A stretch of DNA of 35,328 bases from DYJE01 sp964637565 (GCA_964637565.1 CAZWTY010000038.1:1-35328), one strand, 5' to 3'. Shown: positions 1 to 8,519, numbered from the stretch's first letter. The notes: generated from the sequence alone by a model not told the origin. Numbers and translations: made by a program.

Positions 1-132
1 TGTTCGACGTTCGTCAGTTTTTCATTCGGAACGGATTTATGACAACCACTCTACAAGAGTCGCCCTTTTTCCAGGGCGATTCCATGGGTGAATGACATTG
101 TTTTGTGATGTTGATCCACAGCTCCCAACCCT

Positions 133-228
133 GTCATTCCGGGCGGCCTCCAACATGACAGAGCGTTTGGGCCAGCTTCGGACCCGGCAAATACCACAGT
201 CTCGAATTCCGAAGCCGACCCGGAATCC
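133..228 (-). repeat. ~95-bp repeat R2, copy 1
   Basis: This copy starts with GTCATTCCGGG and ends with GCCGACCCGGAATCC. It is the reverse complement of the layout at 286-380 and 13339-13431, where the same two end motifs are 82-84 bp apart start to start. The ends themselves are inverted (ATTCCGGG and CCCGGAAT), as in small non-autonomous mobile or REP-like elements. The middle is poorly conserved. It carries no coding capacity of its own. Confidence 0.55.
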
Positions 229-285
229 ACGCTGGCATGGGCATCAGCCCCTATAAAAATCACGGGTCACGTCTTTCGCGGGCAT

Positions 286-380
286 GGATTCCGGGTCGGC
301 TTGCATGGCGGACACCTTGAACTGGCAAGAGACCCTTCAGCTCAAGGCCTGCCGAAAAGACCACGGCCGCCCGGAATGAC
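286..380 (+). repeat. ~95-bp repeat R2, copy 2
   Basis: It begins GGATTCCGGGTCGGC and ends CCCGGAATGAC, with the same spacing as the copy at 13339. Together with copy 1 it forms a head-to-head pair around a ~57-bp spacer, so the whole 133-380 stretch is an imperfect palindrome. Confidence 0.55.
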
Positions 381-487
381 AAGGGCGGGGACCTCATCAA
401 ACATCTTTCATGATTCGTTGCGGGTTGTGCCATTAGAAACCGGCCCATGGTCGTTATTTTTAAGTGGTCAAACGATCAGACCTCTTT

Positions 488-583
488 TTAATCGCTATCG
501 GGTTCGATATGCAGACCGTTTCGATAGCGATACCGATAGCGATACCGATGGTTAAGATCCAGGCCAAGATGCATGTGATGGCC
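488..583 (-). repeat. Hexamer-stem inverted repeat, copy A
   Basis: On the minus strand this reads as a conserved box (GCATCTTGGCCTGGATCTTA, close to the box of copies D, E, F and H). The box is followed by an arm of ATCGGT/ATCGCT hexamers, a loop, and a short opposing arm CGAACCCGATAGCGATTAA. It lies 134 bp upstream of the acyl-CoA synthetase start. The two arms are complementary and could form a long hairpin in DNA or RNA. Confidence 0.8.
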
Positions 584-638
584 CCGCCCTGTTGCTCTAA
601 GCCCTTGACTGAGGCCGTGTTTGATCGTAACGTATCCC

Positions 639-668
639 AACCCGGCGGAGACACCGGGTTGTTTTTTT
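639..668 (+). terminator. Intrinsic terminator-like hairpin upstream of the acyl-CoA synthetase gene
   Basis: A stem AACCCGG/CCGGGTT (639-645 and 654-660) with an 8-nt loop is followed by a run of seven T from 662. It points in plus direction and ends about 50 nt before the ATG at 717. No plus-strand gene that it could end is visible to its left, so it may act as a leader attenuator or end an unseen short transcript. Confidence 0.55.
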
Positions 669-716
669 GATCCGGATCGGAATTGAAAACATCATTATTC
701 ATATACGAGGAGAGTC

Positions 717-2735
717 ATGGCCTATCTGCATGAAACCGCGCCTTCCCAGGTTTCGCTGTTTTTCAGTCTGGCGGAAAAATACGCCGACACTGTGTTCATG
801 AGCGCCAAATTCAAAAACGGTGAAAGCTGCGATTCCTGGGAAAACACCACCTGGAGGCAGGCCGCCGAACAGGTCCGGAACATGGGGGCGGGTCTCATCG
901 CCCGGGGAGTGAAACCCGGCGACAGAGTCGTGATTTTTTCCTGCAACCGGCCCCGGTGGATCATCACCGACCTGGCCGTTCAGGGCGTGGGAGCCCTGGC
1001 TGTTCCGGTGGTTCCCTCGGTCACGGACAGCCAGCTTGCCGTGATCCTGGACCTCTGCCGGCCTGAAGTCCTTGTGGCCGGAGACAGCGATCTCCTGGCC
1101 CGGGTGCTGAGGATCAAAGACAGATCTCCCTCGCTGAAATGCATCGTCGGCCTGGGTCGTTCAGAAACCTCTGCCGATCCCTCCGTCCTTGCCTACGACG
1201 ACCTTCTCGTTCAGGGACAAAACAACCAGGACGCCCGAAAGGAATTTGAGGCAAGAAAAGACAGGATCACGGCTGACGATCCGGCTGTCATGGTTTATAC
1301 GCCCGGAACAACAGGCGTCCCAAAAGGCGTGGTCCTCACCCAGGGAAACCTCAAGGCCCAGACACGGCTGGCCATCGATCTTTCGGTCACCCGGAGAATC
1401 CTGGAGCGTAACATCCGCCTGAGCACCCTCTGCCACCTTCCCCTGGCCCACGTCACCGCGCGGGTCAAGGACTACCAGGTCCCCATGGCCCTGGGGTCGG
1501 TGATATATTTCGCCGAGAGCATGAAAACCGTACAGAAAAACCTGCTGGAAGTCCGTCCCCAGACCCTTTCTTCCGTACCCCGGCTGTACGAAAAAATGGC
1601 CGAAACCATAACCGATTACGGGGCAAGACTGACGGGAATCCGAAAAAACGTGTTCGAATGGGCCATGAAAACAGGCCGGAAAGCCTCGGAATCCATGATC
1701 CGTGGCGAAAGCCTTCCCTTTGTGCTTTCCGTCCGCTTCGCCCTGGCCAACCTTCTGGTTTTCCGGCATATCCGGACCTTTACCGGCCTGGACCGCCTGA
1801 CATCCGCCACCAGTTCAGGCGGTCCCCTTTCCGCCGACATCGTCCGTTTTTTCCTGGCCATGAACATCGTCATCGCCGAAAGCTACGACATGACGGAAAC
1901 TGCGGGGCCTGTGGCCTGGAACGGGCTCAGGTTCATCGAGCCCCTTCCCGATGACTCCATCCACAAAAAAGCCCTGGACTGGTACATCGACGCCATGGTG
2001 CTGACCCAGGGCCGGGGGGAATGCCCTTTCGCCAGCCTGAAAGGTTTTTTGAAAGTGGTGTTTTTTTCGAAACTGGTTCTCCCGCGCCTGGTGGTCAAGC
2101 CGGGAACCGTGGGGCGGCCCCTCGCTGACACTCTGATGAAACTGGGTGATGACGGGGAGATACTGGTGAAGGGGCCCCAGGTATTTTCAGGAGAGGCCGT
2201 GCAGGTGAACCGCGACCTTTTCACCGACGACGGATTTTTCAGGACAGGCGATACCGGAACCTTCGATTCTGACGGATTTCTCCGCATCACCGACCGGAAG
2301 GCAAACCTTGTGCCCGTTCCCGGGGACAGACAGGTGTCCCCAAGGGAGCTTGAGCTTGCCCTGAACCTCTCCACCCTCATCGACCAGAGCTGTGTGGTCT
2401 TTGACGGCCAGGGAACCCCGGCCGCACTCCTCGTACCCCGGTTCCAGGTCCTTGACATCATCGCCAAGGGCAAGAACATCCCCTTCGACAACAGGAAAGA
2501 CCTGCTGACTCACGAAACCATCCTGGCCCTGTACAGAAGCGTCATCGAACGAATCAACCGAGCACGACTGTCCCATGAAAAGATCCGGGCCTTCCGCCTG
2601 CTGGAGACCCCTTTCACCCTGGAAGCGGGAGAACTCTCCCCCACCCTGAGACTGAAACGGCCGGTGATTCTGGAAAAATACAGCCGGGAAATCACCGATC
2701 TTTTCCAGGATCCTGGGTGTCGGGTTGATTCCTGA
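717..2735 (+). CDS. AMP-forming acyl-CoA synthetase (long-chain fatty acid-CoA ligase family)
   Basis: This is a 672-residue member of the ANL superfamily, which activates a carboxylate (probably a fatty acid) with ATP to an acyl-AMP and then an acyl-CoA. The AMP-binding P-loop is visible as YTPGTTGVPKG (residues 194-204). The second core motif is YDMTET, with MTET at 392-395, and the hinge region is GDTGTFDSDGFLRITDRK. The start has a good ribosome-binding site (GAGGAGA). Between MTET and the usual GTVGRP motif there is an extra ~60-residue segment rich in hydrophobic residues (around 410-465), not typical of shorter family members. P replaces the usual S in the P-loop. It is transcribed alone and converges on the next gene with a 15-nt gap. 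Substrate chain length cannot be read from sequence. It could equally serve a lipid or secondary metabolite pathway. Confidence 0.85.
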   Translation: MAYLHETAPSQVSLFFSLAEKYADTVFMSAKFKNGESCDSWENTTWRQAAEQVRNMGAGLIARGVKPGDRVVIFSCNRPRWIITDLAVQGVGALAVPVVPSVTDSQLAVILDLCRPEVLVAGDSDLLARVLRIKDRSPSLKCIVGLGRSETSADPSVLAYDDLLVQGQNNQDARKEFEARKDRITADDPAVMVYTPGTTGVPKGVVLTQGNLKAQTRLAIDLSVTRRILERNIRLSTLCHLPLAHVTARVKDYQVPMALGSVIYFAESMKTVQKNLLEVRPQTLSSVPRLYEKMAETITDYGARLTGIRKNVFEWAMKTGRKASESMIRGESLPFVLSVRFALANLLVFRHIRTFTGLDRLTSATSSGGPLSADIVRFFLAMNIVIAESYDMTETAGPVAWNGLRFIEPLPDDSIHKKALDWYIDAMVLTQGRGECPFASLKGFLKVVFFSKLVLPRLVVKPGTVGRPLADTLMKLGDDGEILVKGPQVFSGEAVQVNRDLFTDDGFFRTGDTGTFDSDGFLRITDRKANLVPVPGDRQVSPRELELALNLSTLIDQSCVVFDGQGTPAALLVPRFQVLDIIAKGKNIPFDNRKDLLTHETILALYRSVIERINRARLSHEKIRAFRLLETPFTLEAGELSPTLRLKRPVILEKYSREITDLFQDPGCRVDS

Positions 2736-2750
2736 TGGTCGCCGGCAAGC

Positions 2751-3488
2751 TCACAGCCCGAATTTCTCCTTGAAAGCGCAGGCCACGATTTTCGCCGCCT
2801 GCTTCGGGTCTCTCAGGTGGTCCATGTTGATCACCATGTCAAACTCGTAGGCCACGGCGTCCTTTTTCTGGAACACGTCCCTGAAAAACTCCCTCTGCTC
2901 CTTGTCGATGATCTCCAGGCGTTTCCTGGTCTCGGACTCGGTGGTCTTCATGATGCCGGCCAGCCGTTTCACCCTGTATTCGTCGCTGCAGATCAGGCGA
3001 ACCGCCAGGACCCTGTCCCTGGGAAGGATCAGGTGAATCCCCCGTCCCACGAAAATCGACGGTTCGAAGTTGGCCAGGGCGATGACCGACCGGGCCAGCT
3101 GTTTGTAATAGTCGGAGAGAACAAAAGATTTCTCGTTGAAGATCATGGCCGACAGTTCGCTCATTTTGCCCGGATAGCGCTCATCGAAAAGTTCCACAGT
3201 TTTCATGGCCAGGGAGGAATCTTGGGCCATGTGTTCGAGGATCTCCCGGTCCACCACCTTGAGCCCGGTCATGTTCGACAGGATGTCGGCGATTTCAAGG
3301 GCCCCCACCCCGATTTTTCGCGAAAAACAGACGCTGGGCAGAAGCTCCTGTTTTTCCTTTCTATCCCTGGACTTTTCTTGTTTATCCACATCCCATTTCC
3401 GGATATGGGACTCGATCCATTCCGAGGGTTTGATCCGTTTCCGGCCGTATTCCCCGGGTTTGTAGTCAGTGATATCGTCGATGGTCAT
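2751..3488 (-). CDS. Cytidylate kinase-like family protein
   Basis: This 245-residue protein matches the cytidylate-kinase-like family common in Desulfobacterota. It has the family N-terminal nucleotide-binding segment (CFSRKIGVGALEIADIL), the VVDREILEHMA helix, GRGIHLILP, and an Arg-rich lid-like segment RVKRLAGIMKTTES. The canonical GxGxxGK[ST] Walker A is not present; SRKIGVGA occupies its place, as in this family. True CMP kinases (Cmk) are similar in length but keep the P-loop, so substrate and activity are uncertain. An unusually charged ~45-residue N-terminus precedes the domain. The ATG at 3488 is preceded by AAGGAGG at ideal spacing. It stands alone and converges on the acyl-CoA synthetase gene. 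Confidence 0.75.
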   Translation of the reverse strand: MTIDDITDYKPGEYGRKRIKPSEWIESHIRKWDVDKQEKSRDRKEKQELLPSVCFSRKIGVGALEIADILSNMTGLKVVDREILEHMAQDSSLAMKTVELFDERYPGKMSELSAMIFNEKSFVLSDYYKQLARSVIALANFEPSIFVGRGIHLILPRDRVLAVRLICSDEYRVKRLAGIMKTTESETRKRLEIIDKEQREFFRDVFQKKDAVAYEFDMVINMDHLRDPKQAAKIVACAFKEKFGL

Positions 3489-3540
3489 ATGGGCCTCCTT
3501 TATGGCGGTTGTCTTACATCCATTCCAGACGGAAAAAAAC

Positions 3541-3625
3541 GTTATCCCTATCGTTATCGGGATCGCTATCGGAACGTCTGGGTGTCAAACCCGATAGCGA
3601 ACCCGATTCCGATAGCGATACCGAC
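3541..3625 (+). repeat. Hexamer-stem inverted repeat, copy B (boxless subtype)
   Basis: The left arm is built from TATCGTTATCGGGATCGCTATCG-type hexamers. The loop is GAACGTCTGGGTGTCAAACCC and the right arm runs GATAGCGAACCCGATTCCGATAGCGATACC in pieces. The loop sequence is shared with copy G and differs from copies D, E and H. The ~33-bp flanking box is absent. Confidence 0.75.
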
Positions 3626-3664
3626 AATCATGTTTCTGCCGCTTGATTTTTCAAGAGCACTGGA

Positions 3665-3874
3665 AAAAATACTGATGCTTGATCAACATCCGATATTCAA
3701 TAATGCATGGGAATGGGATNNNNNNNNNNNNNNNNNNNNNNNNNNNNNNNNNNNNNNNNNNNNNNNNNNNNNNNNNNNNNNNNNNNNNNNNNNNNNNNNN
3801 NNNNNNNNNNNNNNNNNNNAAAAATACTGATGCTTGATCAACATCCGATATTCAATAATGCATGGGAATGGGAT
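3665..3874. other. Assembly gap 1 with duplicated 55-bp flanks
   Basis: 100 N occupy 3720-3819. The 55 bases before the gap (3665-3719) are identical to the 55 bases after it (3820-3874). This is the signature of two contigs overlapping by one k-mer (k=55) that were joined with a placeholder. If so, the true sequence is 155 bp shorter here and nothing is missing. Confidence 0.85.
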
Positions 3875-4084
3875 TTTTCCTGGTTGTCACTCTATCTGTC
3901 AACCAGCAAGAGATATGCCACGGAGGAACACGGAACAGGGGGCTGTTAAGACCTCACAACGCGGATGCAGGTGGGCTATCGGGAAAAGATTCAACCTCCG
4001 GCGGGTTACGCTCTCAACAGCGTAATGTCAGCTTTTTTTACACAATGTAAACAACGGAAAGGCGTTTGTTTTTATTCCGGCGTC

Positions 4085-7000
4085 TCAGGCCTTGTTCTTG
4101 CCTTCCCTGTTATCGAGGACGTTTCGCACCGCCTCGGCCAGATCACGGGTGGGAACCGGTTTCACCAGAATGTCGGAAATTCCCGCCTTTTTCATCTCCT
4201 CACCGTCGAAACCGGTGTTGTAACCGGTACAGAGAATCACCGGCACCCCGGGGCGAGTCCGGTTGATTTCAGAGGCAAGCCGGTCTCCGGTCATCCCCGG
4301 CATGGTCAGATCGGTGACCACCACGTCGAAACCGTTCGGAGACGATTCAAACAGCCTCAGGGCCTCGATGCCGTCGGCGGCGCCTTGAACCTGATAGCCC
4401 ATGGTTCCAAGGGCTTCTTTCGCCATATCCACAATTTCCTTTTCATCATCCACGAAGAGAATCCTCTCTCCGCCATTCAGGAAACGTTCGGGCGCCTCTT
4501 TCACCTCCACCACCATACTTTCCGCTGCTGGAAAAAGAAGTTCGAACGTCGCTCCCTTTCCAGGCTCGCTGGAGACCTGGATTTTTCCACCACAGCCGAT
4601 CACGATGCCGTGGACCACGGCAAGGCCCATGCCCGATCCTTTGCCCACTTCCTTGGTGGTGAAATAGGGGTCGAAGATCCGTTCCATGGTCCTTTGGTCC
4701 ATGCCGCAGCCCGTGTCCGAAACGGTGAAGCGGATGTAGTGCCCCGGAGGCAGGTTCATGGAAAGGGCCTCGGCCGCTTCCAGGCGAATCTCGGCCAGAG
4801 CCACCCGGATTTCTCCGCCCCCCTCTTCCATGGCGTGGGCCGCGTTGGAGCAGAGGTTGATCACCACCTGGTGGATCTGGACCGGGTCCGCCAGAACGGA
4901 ACGGATCTTGTCCTTGAAATCGGTGACAATGGAAAGGGTGGACGGCAGCGAGCCTTTCAGGAGTTTCAGAGCTTCCTGGACGATGGGGCCCATCTGGACC
5001 GGCAGGATTTTCGGTTCGCTCTGGCGGCTGAAGGCCAGGATCTGGGCCACCATGTCCTTGGCCCGGAAACTGGCCTTTTCGATGCGGGACAGTTTCTCCT
5101 GGGCGGCCTTGTTGTCTTCCGGCACGTAGATCCGGGCAAGCTGGGTGTAACCCAGGATGGACATCAGGATGTTGTTGAAATCGTGGGCGATGCCTCCGGC
5201 CAGAACCCCGATGCTCTCCATTTTCTGGGCCTGCATCAGCCGGGATTCCAGAACCTTCTTTTCCTTTTCGGCCTTTTTCCTCTCGGACATGTCCCGGGAA
5301 ATCCCGATGAGACTCGGGGGGGAACCGTCGTCGTCCAGCAGATGCCCCGCCACTTCCACCCAGACATGGGACCCGTCCTTGTGAATATGTTCAAGCTCCA
5401 TGGCTATGGTCAGGTTCTCATCCACCCTCTCTGATTCGAGAAGGTTGGCCTGGGATTTACATACAAAAGCGAAGGATTCGGGGGTTAAAAAATCCCCCAG
5501 GGTTTTCCCCACCATCTCCGGTACCGTATACCCGATGAGTTTTTCAATGGACGGGCTGATGTAGGTGATCTTAAGATCATGGATGTCCATGACCCAGATT
5601 GTGTCGATGATGTTTTCAGCCAGAAGCTTGTACCTGGCCTGGCTCTCCCTGGCTTTTTCCTCGGCCTGTTTCCGGATGGCGATTTCACTGGAAAGGGAGT
5701 GGGTTTTTTCTTCCAGCTGGTCTTTCAGCCGGGTGATGGACTGGTAGACCCTGGAATTGAACAGGGCGATGGACACGAAGGCGCCCATCTGGTCGATGAA
5801 ACGGACCTCCTCCTTGTCGAGCAGCCTGTCCGGGGACCGGTCAAAAAGAAACGCCAGCCCCAGGAGGTTGTCATGCTGGGCCATGGGCACGATGAACTGA
5901 TGCCCTTTTTCACGAAAGACCGTCAGCAGTTCATCCCGGATAACCGGGGCCAGGGAGTCGGCCTCCAGCATGTGGGCTTCCACAGGTCTCGGAGCCGTCT
6001 GGAGCCAGGAGATGAGTTCCTCGCTCAGAATCAGACGATCCCCCTTTTCGTTCCTGAGCTCCCCCGGATCGGACCACATGAAAAAATCCACATCATCAAA
6101 CCCCAGGGTCCGTTTCACCACGGTCCTGAATTCGTTGACCAGCTCCGGAATGGTTTTCAGGAGCAGCATGTTTTCGAAAAAAGTCAGGCCCGATTTTTTC
6201 AGTCCATAACCGCTTCGGTCCAACAAACGGTCGATGAAAGGCCGGCACCGCACCGCCAGATGAAAATTCACGTAAAAGAGAACAACCATGAGTCCGAACA
6301 TCATGGGCGGGGTGAGACGGTAGAACAGCGGCCAGCTCAGGTAGAAAAGCAGGCCGTTGGGAACCACAATCAGCAGGGTGCTGAAAAACCACAGCACGCT
6401 CATGTGAAGGATGGTCCTTATCCCGAGGATTCTGTAGCGAAGCAGGCCGTAACCGAGGAATCCCATGGGCAGGAAGATAAAGTTTCCGGGGAGGTACAGA
6501 TCCCGGCCTGTCATGGGAAGGACGGTAAACATGGTAAGAACGGCCGCAGCCACAAATGAGAACAGGATGTACCGCAATTTGATCCGCCGGACCACGTTGG
6601 TTTCAGTCCAGAGGACCCTGAACACCAGCATGGACACGTAGGCGACTGCAAAAGCCGAATAGGCGAGAAAGGCGAAAAGAAGGGGGCCGGCAACCGCCAC
6701 GCTGCCCCAGCCATAGTCGTAGAGCCCGTCCATGTAACGAGGCGTGAACACGGCAAAGGAAAAGAATACGCTGAGGATCAGACAGACCGCCGTAACCAAA
6801 TTTTCCCTCTTTCCCAGAACTTTGTGAAAAAACACCACGTGGACCAGAGGGTAGTAGGCGAACAAAAAATGGGACAGCTGCTCGATGAAAAAGACCGTTT
6901 CCCTGGTCCCGGCCGACATTTTGGCCAGGTAGCTCACGGAAAGCACTGTCCAAAGGAGACAGATCAACGAAAAAAGGGCGTTTTCCGTTTTAAAAGCCAC

Positions 7001-7087
7001 TTTGTAGATCCCCATGGCGGCAATGTAAACACCTGTGATCACGGTGACGAGGGGGGGAAGGTACATGATGGAGAAGGTATCGAACAT
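4085..7087 (-). CDS. Hybrid sensor histidine kinase (7TM-like, GAF-like, PAS, HisKA, HATPase, REC)
   Basis: This is a 1000-residue membrane-bound hybrid kinase. The first ~280 residues contain about seven to eight hydrophobic segments, followed by a GAF-like region (~330-480) and a PAS domain (~510-620, IWVMDIHDLKITYISPSIE). The kinase core follows: GGIAHDFNN with the phospho-accepting His635, the N box NLCSNAAHAM, and the G boxes DTGCGM and GKGSGMGLAV. A C-terminal receiver domain has VDDEKE, the phospho-acceptor Asp926 in TDLTMPG, and the switch Lys in LVKP. All catalytic residues are present. I chose ATG 7087, preceded by GGAG at 5 nt; a TTG at 7108 would add seven residues. The start lies beside a false assembly gap, but the frame is unaffected. 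No cognate regulator gene is adjacent, so the signal and output are unknown. Confidence 0.88.
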   Translation of the reverse strand: MFDTFSIMYLPPLVTVITGVYIAAMGIYKVAFKTENALFSLICLLWTVLSVSYLAKMSAGTRETVFFIEQLSHFLFAYYPLVHVVFFHKVLGKRENLVTAVCLILSVFFSFAVFTPRYMDGLYDYGWGSVAVAGPLLFAFLAYSAFAVAYVSMLVFRVLWTETNVVRRIKLRYILFSFVAAAVLTMFTVLPMTGRDLYLPGNFIFLPMGFLGYGLLRYRILGIRTILHMSVLWFFSTLLIVVPNGLLFYLSWPLFYRLTPPMMFGLMVVLFYVNFHLAVRCRPFIDRLLDRSGYGLKKSGLTFFENMLLLKTIPELVNEFRTVVKRTLGFDDVDFFMWSDPGELRNEKGDRLILSEELISWLQTAPRPVEAHMLEADSLAPVIRDELLTVFREKGHQFIVPMAQHDNLLGLAFLFDRSPDRLLDKEEVRFIDQMGAFVSIALFNSRVYQSITRLKDQLEEKTHSLSSEIAIRKQAEEKARESQARYKLLAENIIDTIWVMDIHDLKITYISPSIEKLIGYTVPEMVGKTLGDFLTPESFAFVCKSQANLLESERVDENLTIAMELEHIHKDGSHVWVEVAGHLLDDDGSPPSLIGISRDMSERKKAEKEKKVLESRLMQAQKMESIGVLAGGIAHDFNNILMSILGYTQLARIYVPEDNKAAQEKLSRIEKASFRAKDMVAQILAFSRQSEPKILPVQMGPIVQEALKLLKGSLPSTLSIVTDFKDKIRSVLADPVQIHQVVINLCSNAAHAMEEGGGEIRVALAEIRLEAAEALSMNLPPGHYIRFTVSDTGCGMDQRTMERIFDPYFTTKEVGKGSGMGLAVVHGIVIGCGGKIQVSSEPGKGATFELLFPAAESMVVEVKEAPERFLNGGERILFVDDEKEIVDMAKEALGTMGYQVQGAADGIEALRLFESSPNGFDVVVTDLTMPGMTGDRLASEINRTRPGVPVILCTGYNTGFDGEEMKKAGISDILVKPVPTRDLAEAVRNVLDNREGKNKA

Positions 7088-7267
7088 ATGGGCTCCAGCG
7101 ATCCTCAAAAAANNNNNNNNNNNNNNNNNNNNNNNNNNNNNNNNNNNNNNNNNNNNNNNNNNNNNNNNNNNNNNNNNNNNNNNNNNNNNNNNNNNNNNNN
7201 NNNNNNNNNNNNAAGGTACATGATGGAGAAGGTATCGAACATATGGGCTCCAGCGATCCTCAAAAAA
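7058..7267. other. Assembly gap 2 with duplicated 55-bp flanks
   Basis: 100 N at 7113-7212 are bounded by identical 55-bp sequences (7058-7112 and 7213-7267). As with the first gap, this looks like an unmerged k-mer overlap. The second copy repeats the first codons of the histidine kinase gene, so the apparent extra start there is artificial. Confidence 0.85.
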
Positions 7268-7508
7268 CGGATCCGGTTGTCGTGTCAGTGTTGTATCAGA
7301 CTCTTTCTTTTTACTGATAGACGTTATCTAAGGACAGGGTAAAAACGGAAGGCCCGGCTTGGAATCGGAAAAACATATCTTCCGTCCTGCCGTCACCACG
7401 TTTCCAGGCGTTGCCTTGGAGGTCCTGAAAAGATCGGTGTGGAGAATGCGGCCTGGAATCCTTCGTCTCCACAGTCTTCTATGATATCGTCAAAAATTTT
7501 CAATTTCT
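7268..7508. other. Intergenic region between ABC operon and histidine kinase
   Basis: I see no recognisable gene here. A minus-strand open stretch at 7393-7505 reads as a short acidic peptide (KIFDDIIEDCGDEGFQ), but it has no start of its own and only exists by extension into the oppF region in another frame. No terminator hairpin was recognised after oppF. Confidence 0.4.
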
Positions 7509-8519
7509 TTAAATCTTTACGCCCGTTCCGCGCAGGTGGCACGAAAAAAGCCGGCCCCCGTCCCTGAAGGTTTCCGGCACGACAGTCCTGCACCGGTCCA
7601 CCTTTTCAGGGCAGCGGGGATGGAACGGACAGCCGGAAGGAGGGTTCGCCGCCGACGGGGTTTCTCCTTTGAGGACGATTCGGCCGACGCGTTTTCCGGG
7701 TACGGGAACGGCGCTGATCAGGGCCTGGGTGTAGGGATGGACCGGATCTTCGATCACGTCCGCCACAGGTCCGTATTCCACCATTTTCCCCAAGTACATC
7801 ACGGCCACGTGGTCGGCGATATGGCTGACCACCGACAGGTTGTGGGAGATGAAAAGACAGGTCAGGCCGTAGCGTTCCTGAAGGTCCATGAGAAGGTTCA
7901 GGACCTGGGCCTGGACCGAGACGTCCAGGGCGCTCACGGCCTCGTCCAGCACCATGAACTCCGGCCTCATGGACAGGGCCCTGGCAATGCTGATCCTCTG
8001 GCACTGGCCGCCGGAAAACTCATGGGGGTACCGTGTCAGGGCCTCGTGGCTCATGCCCACCTCGGCCAAAAGTTCCCTGGCCCTTTCTTCCGCCTCGTTT
8101 TCCCGGATCATGGAAAACGCCCGCAGGCCCTCGGTGACGATATCCCGGACCAGCATTCGGGGGTTCAGTGACGACAGGGGGTCCTGGAAAATCATCTGCA
8201 TCCGCCGCCGGACCGTCTTTCTCTCTTTCTCTTTCATGGCCAGGATGTCCCGGCCGTCAAAAAGAATTTGGCCCTGGCTGGCCGTCTCCAGACCCACCAG
8301 GGTCCGGCCCAAAGTTGTCTTGCCGCAGCCCGACTCCCCCACAAGGCCCAGGGTCTGGCCTTTTTCGATGGAAAGGCTCACCCCGTCCACGGCTTTCACC
8401 TGACCCACGGTTCGTGAAAGAACGCCGCGCCGGATGGGGTACCAGGTTTTAAGATCCCGGATGTCCACCAGAGGTTCCGGACGTTCGGGTCGCGTTATTT
8501 CGTGCTGTGCGCTATTCAT
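7509..8519 (-). CDS. Peptide ABC transporter ATP-binding protein, OppF/DppF type
   Basis: This 336-residue cytoplasmic ATPase energises the import permease encoded upstream. Walker A is GESGCGKTT (residues 61-69), the ABC signature is FSGGQCQRISIARAL, and Walker B is FMVLDEAVSALD. The C-terminal oligopeptide-type extension carries the Cys-containing PSGCPFHPRCPE motif, which in this family can bind an Fe-S cluster. Its ATG overlaps the stop codon of the preceding oppD-type gene (ATGA), so the two are translationally coupled. It is the last gene of the four-gene operon. In E. coli YejABEF the two ATPase halves are fused as YejF; here they are separate genes. Confidence 0.9.
   Translation of the reverse strand: MNSAQHEITRPERPEPLVDIRDLKTWYPIRRGVLSRTVGQVKAVDGVSLSIEKGQTLGLVGESGCGKTTLGRTLVGLETASQGQILFDGRDILAMKEKERKTVRRRMQMIFQDPLSSLNPRMLVRDIVTEGLRAFSMIRENEAEERARELLAEVGMSHEALTRYPHEFSGGQCQRISIARALSMRPEFMVLDEAVSALDVSVQAQVLNLLMDLQERYGLTCLFISHNLSVVSHIADHVAVMYLGKMVEYGPVADVIEDPVHPYTQALISAVPVPGKRVGRIVLKGETPSAANPPSGCPFHPRCPEKVDRCRTVVPETFRDGGRLFSCHLRGTGVKI

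Larger units (their letters stand above)
1..716. other. Intergenic region rich in repeats
   Basis: I see no convincing protein gene here; the short open frames have no recognisable domain, and several simply read through repeats. It holds two head-to-head copies of a ~95-bp repeat (133-228 and 286-380), one hexamer-stem element in minus orientation (488-583) and a terminator-like hairpin (639-668). The ribosome-binding site of the acyl-CoA synthetase gene lies at its right end. The gene to the left of base 1 is not identifiable from the first ~130 bases. Confidence 0.6.
3489..4084. other. Intergenic region with hexamer-stem repeat and false gap
   Basis: No gene is visible. The region contains hexamer-stem copy B (3541-3625), then a run of 100 N flanked by an exact 55-bp duplication, then about 210 bp of unremarkable AT-richer sequence before the histidine kinase stop codon. 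Confidence 0.6.

Noticed and set aside
301..555. Small open frame ending in Ser-Asp-Thr-Asp repeats
   Set aside because: The dipeptide repeats come from the hexamer array of copy A; the rest reads through the R2 repeat. No ribosome-binding site or domain.
2817..3830. A plus-strand frame running across the first N gap
   Set aside because: It is antisense to the cytidylate-kinase-like gene, then reads a repeat and then undefined bases; it is an artefact of translating N.
3820..3874. A true 55-bp direct repeat or target-site duplication
   Set aside because: An identical overlap length (55 bp) occurs at the second gap of exactly 100 N; an assembly overlap explains both.
3965..5434. A 489-codon plus-strand frame
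   Set aside because: It is antisense to the hybrid histidine kinase, where receiver and kinase motifs are unambiguous.
7393..7593. 66-codon minus-strand frame with an acidic segment (KIFDDIIEDCGDEGFQ)
   Set aside because: The start lies inside oppF in another frame, and the upper half is a shadow. The remaining ~35 codons have no start and no recognisable family.
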